This document shows positions 23,266 through 30,006 of a stretch of 30,820 nucleotides of DNA, one piece after another; within the stretch, counting starts at the first letter, position 1; each line of letters opens with the position of its first letter. A model generated the notes under the pieces. It searched no databases and had not been told where the DNA came from. It saw nothing but the letters and a program-made list of their open reading frames with translations. The stretch covers positions 1 through 30,820 of the forward strand of contig NZ_CAUWHO010000025.1 in the NCBI RefSeq assembly GCF_963558545.1, read 5' to 3'. Source of the stretch: Tyzzerella sp963558545 (GTDB lineage Bacteria > Bacillota > Clostridia > Lachnospirales > CAG-274). The translations under genes were made by a program, and so were the position numbers.

Positions 23266-24300
23266 TTAAACTATACCATCAAGTTTTAAATTTGGATAAG
23301 CATTTAAATCTAAGTTTGCAAAATTTTCTTTTAAATATTGATAATAACCAGCACAACCTATCATAGCAGCATTATCTGTACATAATTTTAAACTTGGTAC
23401 ACAGAGCTTTATATTCTCTTTATTACAAGCACTCTGCATACTCTCTCGTAAAAATGAATTTGCAGATACTCCACCAGCTAATGCTAGTATTTTAACTTTA
23501 TTTTCTTTACAAGCCTTTATAGATTTAAAAACTAAAACATCTACTAAGGCTTGTTGAAAAGATGCTGCTAAATCTTCATTTTTAAATGGTGTATTTGTCA
23601 TTTTACTCTTATTAACAAAGTTTAAAACAGCAGATTTTAATCCACTAAAACTAAAATCATAATCATCTGTATCTATCATTACTCGTGGAAAATCTATAGC
23701 GTGCCTATCTCCTAATTTTGCAAGCTTATCTATCTCTGGCCCTCCAGGATATTTTAAGCCTATTGTCCTTGCCACTTTATCAAATGCTTCTCCACAAGCA
23801 TCATCTCTAGTTTTACCAATTATTTTAAATTTACCGTAATCTTCTACATAAACTATATGGGTATGCCCTCCAGATATAACAAGGCTTATAAAAGGTGGCT
23901 GTAATTCTTTATCATCTATATAGTTAGCGTATATATGCCCTTCTATATGATGCACTGGGACAAGAGGCTTTTTTAATGTATATGCTAGAGATTTTGCATA
24001 GCTAACACCAACTAATAAAGCTCCAACAAGCCCTGGACCATATGTAACAGCAATAGCATCTATATCATTAATACATATATTAGCTTGCTCTAAAGCCTCA
24101 TCTAAAACAAAGTCTATAACTTCTATATGTTTTCTTGATGCTATCTCTGGAACAACACCACCAAATACCCTATGAGTATCTATCTGAGATGATATAACAT
24201 TAGATAAAACTTCCCTACCATTTTTTACAACAGCAATAGAGGTTTCATCACAAGAACTTTCAATGGCTAGTATAATTATATCTTTTTGTTTATCTTCCAT
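23266..24300 (-). CDS. tsaD: tRNA N6-adenosine threonylcarbamoyltransferase
   Basis: Transfers the threonylcarbamoyl group to A37 of ANN-decoding tRNAs in the t6A pathway, together with TsaB and TsaE, which are not encoded here. The 344-residue ASKHA-fold protein begins with ILAIESSCDET. It has the metal-binding HHIEGHIYA (His118 and His122), SGGHTHIVY, and the C-terminal CTDNAAMIGCAGY. The length is normal. AAAGGA precedes the ATG, and a good promoter lies 35 bases upstream. It is the first gene of a minus-strand unit ending with tdk. Confidence 0.97.
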   Translation of the reverse strand: MEDKQKDIIILAIESSCDETSIAVVKNGREVLSNVISSQIDTHRVFGGVVPEIASRKHIEVIDFVLDEALEQANICINDIDAIAVTYGPGLVGALLVGVSYAKSLAYTLKKPLVPVHHIEGHIYANYIDDKELQPPFISLVISGGHTHIVYVEDYGKFKIIGKTRDDACGEAFDKVARTIGLKYPGGPEIDKLAKLGDRHAIDFPRVMIDTDDYDFSFSGLKSAVLNFVNKSKMTNTPFKNEDLAASFQQALVDVLVFKSIKACKENKVKILALAGGVSANSFLRESMQSACNKENIKLCVPSLKLCTDNAAMIGCAGYYQYLKENFANLDLNAYPNLKLDGIV

Positions 24301-24334
24301 ACTATATCCTTTCTTAAAATTTATTTTATGTTAT

Positions 24335-24363
24335 ATTATATCAACAATTTTAAAACAAATCAA
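24335..24363 (-). promoter_or_regulatory. promoter of the tsaD operon
   Basis: On the minus strand TTGATT (24363-24358), a 17-base spacer and TATAAT (24340-24335). Confidence 0.75.
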
Positions 24364-24410
24364 TAAATTAGTAAATTTAAAATAACTATTTAAGCTTAAA
24401 ATTAAACTTT

Positions 24411-24444
24411 AAATAATAACTACTTTATACTTTAGTTATTATTT
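24411..24444. repeat. AT-rich inverted repeat between divergent promoters
   Basis: A 12-bp perfect inverted repeat (24411-24422 with 24433-24444, 10-base loop) lies between the tsaD and histidinol-phosphatase promoters. Weaker pairing extends outwards to AAGCT/AGCTT. It has no clear role; the rest of the 263-base gap is AT-rich and holds only the two promoters. Confidence 0.5.
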
Positions 24445-24510
24445 AGCTTTTATATATATTTACTAACTATGATATTAATTTTTTACGTATAATTTATATT
24501 TTTTTCCCCT

Positions 24511-24539
24511 TTGACTTTTAAATTTTAAATTGGTATACT
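24511..24539 (+). promoter_or_regulatory. promoter of the histidinol-phosphatase gene
   Basis: TTGACT (24511-24516), a 17-base spacer and TATACT (24534-24539), 24 bases before the chosen ATG. Confidence 0.75.
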
Positions 24540-24563
24540 TAAATAAAAAAGGTGAGGAAAACT

Positions 24564-25340
24564 ATGAAAACTAATTATCATACACACACATTACGTTGTA
24601 AACACGCTGTTGGAAATGCTAAAGACTATGTTTTAAGTGCAATAAATGAAAATTTATCTATATTGGGGTTTAGTGACCATTCTCCTTATCCTGATGATAG
24701 ATTTGGACTTAGAATGGATTTTTGTGAGCTTGAAGACTATATAAAAGAAGTTGAAGATTTAAAAATGGAATTTAAAAATAAAATTTTTATAAAGTCTGGG
24801 TTAGAGATAGAATACGACCCAAGAGAAAAAGATTATTATGAGGAGCTATTAAATAAATACAACTTAGATTATTTAGCATTAGGCCAACATTTTTATATTA
24901 ACAATAACAACGAGGCTATAAATACCTATTCTTTAAATGATACAAAAAAGTATTTAGAATATGGAAAAACACTTGTAGAAGCTATGAAAACGGGATATTT
25001 TAAATTTATAGCACACCCTGATGTTATTTTTATAAATGATTTACCTTGGGATAATAACTGCGATGAATTTTGTAATTTAATAGTTAAAGCTGCTAAAGAA
25101 AATGATTTTATTTTAGAATTTAATGCTAATGGATTAAGACGTGGTAAAAAAAATTTTTGCGATGGAACTCGTTACTCTTATCCACATAAAAGCTTTTGGT
25201 ATAAAGTAGCAAAAGAAAACATTAAAGTTATTATAAACTCAGATTGCCACAACCCTATACAAGTTTGGGACGAATATATGGATAAAGCTTATGATATGGC
25301 AAATAAACTAGGTCTTAATGTTATAAATGAAATATTTTAA
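24564..25340 (+). CDS. PHP-family histidinol-phosphatase
   Basis: A 258-residue PHP-domain phosphohydrolase of the HisK/HisJ type, which removes phosphate from L-histidinol phosphate in histidine synthesis. Metal ligands are visible in TNYHTHTLRCKHA, GFSDHSPYPD, SGLEIEYD, LGQHF, IAHPD and NSDCHNP. No other histidine gene is nearby, so a different phosphate-ester substrate is possible. I chose the ATG at 24564, which has GGTGAGG 6 bases upstream; the in-frame GTG at 24552 is part of that site. It has its own promoter and ends near a hairpin shared with the PBP gene. Confidence 0.87.
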   Translation: MKTNYHTHTLRCKHAVGNAKDYVLSAINENLSILGFSDHSPYPDDRFGLRMDFCELEDYIKEVEDLKMEFKNKIFIKSGLEIEYDPREKDYYEELLNKYNLDYLALGQHFYINNNNEAINTYSLNDTKKYLEYGKTLVEAMKTGYFKFIAHPDVIFINDLPWDNNCDEFCNLIVKAAKENDFILEFNANGLRRGKKNFCDGTRYSYPHKSFWYKVAKENIKVIINSDCHNPIQVWDEYMDKAYDMANKLGLNVINEIF

Positions 25341-25372
25341 ATTAAATTTATATTTAATAATATATATTTTAA

Positions 25373-25397
25373 AGGCTGTAGATAGAGTCTACAGCCT
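25373..25397. terminator. bidirectional terminator between histidinol-phosphatase and PBP genes
   Basis: A 10-bp perfect stem (25373-25382 with 25388-25397, AGGCTGTAGA/TCTACAGCCT, loop TAGAG) is flanked by A/T-rich tracts on both sides. It lies between convergent genes. Confidence 0.8.
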
Positions 25398-25401
25398 AAA
25401 T

Positions 25402-27819
25402 TTATTTAACTTTTATTTTTATTATGCTTCCTTTTTCTATAAAAACTCCTGCCTCTGGCATTTGTTCAAATACTTTTTTAGTAGTGTTATCTTGTTTATT
25501 ACTTTCACTAGTTTTTTCTATTATGTCTAAATCTGTGTTTTGATTGCTATTTTCTGATGTTTTCTCTGTACTTTCATTCTCTGTTTTTATTTCATTTTCT
25601 ATTTTTATTTCTTTTTCTGTAGCTTGATGTTCCACAATAGAGATTTCAAATCCAAGCTCTTTTATAAGTTTACTAGCCTCATCTATCGATAAATTTTTAG
25701 TATCTGGAACAGATACAAGCTCTTTTTTATCATCTTTAGATTCTATGTATAATAAAACTTTACCATTTTTATCTATGCTCGTATTAGCTATAGGTATTTG
25801 TTTTACAACCATATCTCCACTGCCACCTACAATTTGAAAATCTATACCAACAGAATTTAACTCTTTTATAACTGTTTTTAAATCTTTGTTTGTATAATCT
25901 TTTAACAAAATTTTATCTTTAGACACTTCTTTATCCTCTGACACCATTTTTTCATTAGATGGTGGTATAGCCTTATAGTCTATAATTTTTTGGAAGTATT
26001 CTTTTACCATAGGTACAGGGGAAATAACTCCAGGAGCAGATTTTGCATAATCTTTTGGTTTGCTTATTGTAGCTAACATAAGATATTCTGGGTCTTCTGC
26101 TGGCATATATGCTGCAAATCCAAGTGTATAAATATTATCAGAGCGTTTTCCTTGCTGTGCTGTTGCTGTTTTCCCACCTATATTATAGCCTGCTATATTA
26201 GCTTTATATCCTGTACCACCTTGCTCTAAAGTTTGTATCATAGCTGTTTTTAAAAAATCTGACGTATCCTCAGATATTACTTTTCTTACTACTTTTGGAG
26301 TTTGTTCTTCTACAATATTTCCATTTTCATCTATTATTTGAGACACCAAATATGGTTTCATAATATTACCACCATTTATAGTAGCAGCAAAAGCATTTAT
26401 AATTTGTATAGCCGACGTAGTAAAAGTTTGTCCAAATGCACTTGTGGCAAGTTCTGTAACATTTAATTTTTCTACAGGCACAATATAAGTATCAGATTTT
26501 ATCTCTCCATATAAATCTATGCCTGTTCTATACCCAAAGCCAAAATCTCTTTGATATTTGTAAAAAGAATTTCTCCCTAGCCTATCTGCAATTTCTAACA
26601 TAGCCATATTACAAGATTTTTCTAAGGCTTCTGTAACGGTAAGTGTTCCGTGTCCACTTCTTTTGTGACATCTTATAAAATAATCTGCAACTTGTTTACC
26701 ACCAGAACAATAAAATGTTTCATTTTTACTTATAGCACCTTCTTCTAGCCCTGCTGCAACCGTTATAGCCTTAAATGTAGAACCTGGTTCAAAAGCATCT
26801 GATATTGCAAAATTTTTCCAAATTGAATTTCTTATTTTAAGTTGTTCTTCTGGTGACATTTTGTCAAAATTAGCTTTATAGACTGGGTCCTCTAGTAAAG
26901 ATATATTGTTAGGATTATTTAAGTCAAAGTCTGGATATTGTGCCATTGATAAAATTTCACCTGTTTTTGGGTTCATAAGAATTATAGAAACACTCTCTGG
27001 AGTATTTGTTGGAGATAAAGATTTATATGTATTTTCCACAATTTCTTCTGCATATTGTTGTAATGTCAGGTCAATTGTAGTAACTATATCATTACCTTTT
27101 ATAGGCTGTATATCATTTGTAACAACAGAAGAGTTTCCATCGTATGTTCTATATATTCTTCCTGGAGTACCTGTTAATTGTTTATCATAAACTTTTTCAA
27201 GCCCCCACCTAGTATCACCCATAATAAAACCTATTGTTTGAGATGCAGAGTTTTTTTGAGGATAATTTCTTTGTGTATCTGTTTCTAAGTTTACCCCTAT
27301 AAGTTTTTCTTCTTCTAATTTTTTACCTAAATCATATGGTATTTTCTTTTTTATAATTTTCCAATGAGTATCATTTTCTGGTTTTAATTTTCCTTTATCA
27401 TCTTTTATTAAATAGGCATTTAAATCGTTAACGTTCATTTGTAAAATCTCTGCTGTTTTTATTAATATGCCACTTGCTTTTTCAGGTTTTAATTCAGATA
27501 ATAGCCTAATATCTAAAGCCACATTAAAAACAGTTGTACTTATAGCTAATGGTTGGTTATTTCTATCTAATATGCTACCTCTATTAGGGTTTATAATTTT
27601 GTCAGATACTTTATTTATTTGATTTTCAATTGCTTCTTTTTCAAATTCGTTACCACTTTGGGCCTTTATAGATATTACTCTATATATACCTACAAATGAT
27701 AAAGCACCTGTAATAACAAAAATTAAAAATATTATACGTCCTCTCATTAAGCTTTGTTTTTTGTTATTTCTTTTTCTATTTGAGCTATTTCTGGCTCTAT
27801 TTGTTCTATTTTTGCTCAA
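25402..27819 (-). CDS. class B penicillin-binding protein with PASTA repeats (FtsI/SpoVD-like)
   Basis: An 805-residue transpeptidase anchored by one N-terminal span (about 28-50). The dimerisation domain begins near NRGSILDRN (79-87). The transpeptidase motifs are Ser347-TFK, Ser402-CN and Lys550-TA, the last normally KTG. PASTA repeat 1 covers about 634-694. PASTA repeat 2 starts near 700 but is split by a Glu/Asn/Lys/Thr-rich insert (about 735-782) before its final VFEQMPEAG...KIKVK strand. The protein cross-links septal, and possibly spore, peptidoglycan outside the membrane. TTG at 27819 is the start, with AAGGA about 10 bases upstream. It ends the mraZ-rsmH-ftsL-PBP cluster. Whether it is the FtsI or the SpoVD paralogue cannot be decided here. 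Confidence 0.93.
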   Translation of the reverse strand: MSKNRTNRARNSSNRKRNNKKQSLMRGRIIFLIFVITGALSFVGIYRVISIKAQSGNEFEKEAIENQINKVSDKIINPNRGSILDRNNQPLAISTTVFNVALDIRLLSELKPEKASGILIKTAEILQMNVNDLNAYLIKDDKGKLKPENDTHWKIIKKKIPYDLGKKLEEEKLIGVNLETDTQRNYPQKNSASQTIGFIMGDTRWGLEKVYDKQLTGTPGRIYRTYDGNSSVVTNDIQPIKGNDIVTTIDLTLQQYAEEIVENTYKSLSPTNTPESVSIILMNPKTGEILSMAQYPDFDLNNPNNISLLEDPVYKANFDKMSPEEQLKIRNSIWKNFAISDAFEPGSTFKAITVAAGLEEGAISKNETFYCSGGKQVADYFIRCHKRSGHGTLTVTEALEKSCNMAMLEIADRLGRNSFYKYQRDFGFGYRTGIDLYGEIKSDTYIVPVEKLNVTELATSAFGQTFTTSAIQIINAFAATINGGNIMKPYLVSQIIDENGNIVEEQTPKVVRKVISEDTSDFLKTAMIQTLEQGGTGYKANIAGYNIGGKTATAQQGKRSDNIYTLGFAAYMPAEDPEYLMLATISKPKDYAKSAPGVISPVPMVKEYFQKIIDYKAIPPSNEKMVSEDKEVSKDKILLKDYTNKDLKTVIKELNSVGIDFQIVGGSGDMVVKQIPIANTSIDKNGKVLLYIESKDDKKELVSVPDTKNLSIDEASKLIKELGFEISIVEHQATEKEIKIENEIKTENESTEKTSENSNQNTDLDIIEKTSESNKQDNTTKKVFEQMPEAGVFIEKGSIIKIKVK

Positions 27820-27846
27820 TTATAATCAGTCCTTATTTTAAATATA

Positions 27847-28365
27847 CTAAGTTTGTTTATTTATCCAACTAGTTATTTTTGATAAAAAAGTATCCTTTTT
27901 TTCAACTTTACCTTTTTGTGAATAACTTTCTTTAGGTACATCTATGTGTACTATTTGGTGGTTTGCAGGTTTTTGCATACCTAGTTCAGATGTTGCTATG
28001 TATTCTACATATTCTAAATCCAAATTTTTAGCTAACTCTGTTTCTAAATATTTATTATTTTCTTTAATTTCCTTTAAAGTTATATTTAAATCTTCTATAT
28101 CAAATTTTTTTTGTATTGTAAGCGCTTCTATAAAAATAATTGATATTACAAAGGTTGATATAATAACAAGCGTAGCTATAAACTTTAATGAAAAAAATCT
28201 TATTCCTTGCTCTGCTTCAACATATTTATCTTTTTTTATCTTTTTTATTCTTCTATTTATATGCCTTGAAGTACTATATTCTGGTTCATAATCATATGCT
28301 ACTGATGTGTAGTTGTAATAATTTCTTTTATTACCTGTATTATACCTGTTTCTTTGGTATTTCAT
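27847..28365 (-). CDS. ftsL: FtsL-like division protein
   Basis: A 172-residue bitopic membrane protein. A basic, Tyr/Asn/Arg-rich cytoplasmic tail (about 1-55) is followed by one hydrophobic span (about 58-84), then a heptad-like coiled-coil stretch (about 88-115) and a short extracytoplasmic end. The YVEYIATSELGMQKP motif (about 117-131) is typical of FtsL/DivIC-type septum proteins. It probably scaffolds the septal synthase. Sequence conservation is low in this family, so placement between rsmH and the PBP is the main support. AAGGAGG precedes the ATG. Confidence 0.85.
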   Translation of the reverse strand: MKYQRNRYNTGNKRNYYNYTSVAYDYEPEYSTSRHINRRIKKIKKDKYVEAEQGIRFFSLKFIATLVIISTFVISIIFIEALTIQKKFDIEDLNITLKEIKENNKYLETELAKNLDLEYVEYIATSELGMQKPANHQIVHIDVPKESYSQKGKVEKKDTFLSKITSWINKQT

Positions 28366-28386
28366 ATATTACGCCTCCTTATAAAA

Positions 28387-29325
28387 TTACCTTCGTTCAA
28401 AAACTCTAAGTTTTGCACTCCTTGAACGATGATTTTGTTCTAATTCATATTCCGATGGTAATATAGGCTTTCTTGTAACAACTCTCCCTAAAGACTTTTT
28501 ACCACAAGCACATATAGGTAAATCTCTTGGACATATACAAGGATTTTCTAGCTCTTTAAATACATTTTTTACTATCCTATCTTCTAAAGAATGGAATGTA
28601 ATTATTAAAAGCCTCCCATTTTTATTTAAAATGTTTACCATACTAGTTATTGTATCTTTTAATATTTCAAGCTCTCCATTAACTTCTATTCTTATTGCCT
28701 GGAATGTTCTTTTAGCAGGGTGTGGTCCATCTATTCTTGCACCTTTTGGAATAGCTTTTTTAATAATAGACACTAGCTCAAAAGTTGTTTCTATTGGTTT
28801 AATTTTTCTTTCATTTTCTATAAATTCTGCTATCCTTTTAGACCATCTTTCTTCTCCATATTGAGATATTATCTTGTTAAGTTCTTCTTTTGAATATGTA
28901 TTTACTACTGTATATGCAGAAAAATCATTTCTAATATCCATACGCATATCCAATGGGGCATCTTGCATATAAGAAAAACCTCTATACCCTTCATCTAATT
29001 GATGAGAAGAAACACCTAAATCTAATAAAATACCATCTACACCAACATCTGACATATTAAGAGAGCTATATATTTCTTGTATTTTAGAAAAATTACTATG
29101 TACAAAAGTTATATTATTAAAACCTGCTAATCTTTTCTTACCTACTTTTATAGCATTTTCGTCTTGGTCTATACATATTAAATTTCCTGTATTTTCTAAT
29201 GCTTTTGCTATATGGCTAGAATGCCCTGCTCCACCCATAGTCCCATCTATATATACACCATTTTTTTTAATATTTAAACTTTCTATACATTCGTTTAAAA
29301 GTACTGATATATGTTCAAAATTCAT
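28387..29325 (-). CDS. rsmH: 16S rRNA (cytosine1402-N4)-methyltransferase
   Basis: Methylates the N4 of C1402 in 16S rRNA with SAM, acting on the same base as RsmI (7013-7861). The 312-residue protein has HISVLLNE at the N-terminus, DGTMGGAGHS as SAM motif I, LLDLGVSSHQLD, and the C-terminal FHSLEDRIVK. A cysteine-rich CICPRDLPICACG loop is typical of Gram-positive RsmH. I chose the ATG at 29325, with AGGTGA 5 bases upstream, over an in-frame GTG inside that site. The mraZ stop TAG is itself part of this ribosome binding site, so the two are tightly coupled. Confidence 0.96.
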   Translation of the reverse strand: MNFEHISVLLNECIESLNIKKNGVYIDGTMGGAGHSSHIAKALENTGNLICIDQDENAIKVGKKRLAGFNNITFVHSNFSKIQEIYSSLNMSDVGVDGILLDLGVSSHQLDEGYRGFSYMQDAPLDMRMDIRNDFSAYTVVNTYSKEELNKIISQYGEERWSKRIAEFIENERKIKPIETTFELVSIIKKAIPKGARIDGPHPAKRTFQAIRIEVNGELEILKDTITSMVNILNKNGRLLIITFHSLEDRIVKNVFKELENPCICPRDLPICACGKKSLGRVVTRKPILPSEYELEQNHRSRSAKLRVFERR

Positions 29326-29334
29326 AAAAATCAC

Positions 29335-29766
29335 CTATATGCCAAGTTCTGCCATTCTTTCTGCTAGTTCATTATCTATAAAGTTGTCTTCATCATTGTA
29401 TACTTCCCAGTTTTCTTTACCCCAAATCTCTACCTTGTTTACAACACCAATAGACACTATCTCTTTTGATATATTAGCGTGTTTTCTAAGATTTTGAGGA
29501 ATTATAATTCTTCCTTGAGAATCTGGCTCGCATTCACAAGCACCAGAAAAAAGAAAACGAAAAAACCGTCTGACACCTTCATCTGTAGTAGGAAATTGCT
29601 TCATTTTTTCCTCAAAAGCTTTCCATTCCTCCATAGTGTAAATAACAAGGCATTTATCTAACCCTTTAGTGAGTATAAATGTTTGTCCAAGTTCTTCACG
29701 AAACTTAGCAGGGATAATAGCTCTACCTTTAGCATCAACATTATGCTGATATTCACCCATAAACAT
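29335..29766 (-). CDS. mraZ: transcriptional regulator MraZ
   Basis: A 143-residue protein with two AbrB-like half-domains that forms ring oligomers and represses its own division-cell-wall operon. Both DxxxR motifs are intact (NVDAKGRAIIP and EPDSQGRIIIP). The start MFMGEYQHNVDAKGR is the family form and has GGTGAG 4 bases upstream, so I chose the ATG at 29766 over a TTG at 29778 that lies within this site. It heads mraZ-rsmH-ftsL-PBP. Four phased GTGG repeats just upstream form its likely binding site. Confidence 0.96.
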   Translation of the reverse strand: MFMGEYQHNVDAKGRAIIPAKFREELGQTFILTKGLDKCLVIYTMEEWKAFEEKMKQFPTTDEGVRRFFRFLFSGACECEPDSQGRIIIPQNLRKHANISKEIVSIGVVNKVEIWGKENWEVYNDEDNFIDNELAERMAELGI

Positions 29767-29785
29767 AAAACTCACCAACCTTTTA

Positions 29786-29823
29786 CCACTTTACACCACT
29801 TTTTTACCACATAAAACCACTTT
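29786..29823 (-). promoter_or_regulatory. MraZ operator: four phased GTGG repeats
   Basis: On the minus strand GTGG occurs at 29820-29817, 29810-29807, 29799-29796 and 29789-29786, i.e. at 10, 11 and 10 base intervals. Three of the four copies read AAAGTGG or AAGTGG. They lie between the -10 box and the mraZ ribosome binding site. MraZ of several phyla binds short direct TGG-containing repeats before its own gene. Confidence 0.82.
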
Positions 29824-29829
29824 ATAATA

Positions 29830-29858
29830 ATTTTAATACATTTTTTAAAATTTTTCAA
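29830..29858 (-). promoter_or_regulatory. promoter of the mraZ cluster
   Basis: On the minus strand TTGAAA (29858-29853), a 17-base spacer and TAAAAT (29835-29830). The expected start is about 29823, at the edge of the GTGG repeats. Confidence 0.65.
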
Positions 29859-29951
29859 CCAAAATTTAAAAATTTTTTCAAAAAACATTATCTCTTAGTA
29901 TTCGATTTTTATTTACATAAAATACTAAATTAAAAATATATTATATTATTA

Positions 29952-29976
29952 TAAAATTACATAATTATGCCGATAT
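29952..29976 (+). promoter_or_regulatory. sigma-28 (SigD)-like promoter
   Basis: GCCGATAT at 29969-29976 equals the -10 consensus of flagellar sigma factors. TAAA lies at 29952-29955, giving a 13-base spacer, one or two bases short of the usual 14-16. It is 31 bases before the start of the right-edge gene. Confidence 0.55.
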
Positions 29977-30006
29977 TATATATAAACTACTTGTTGAGGT
30001 GATTTT

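Noticed and set aside
25468..25611. The PBP insert as a frameshift or pseudogene sign
   Set aside because: The frame stays open and the last PASTA strand resumes in frame after the insert, so it is an in-frame insertion.
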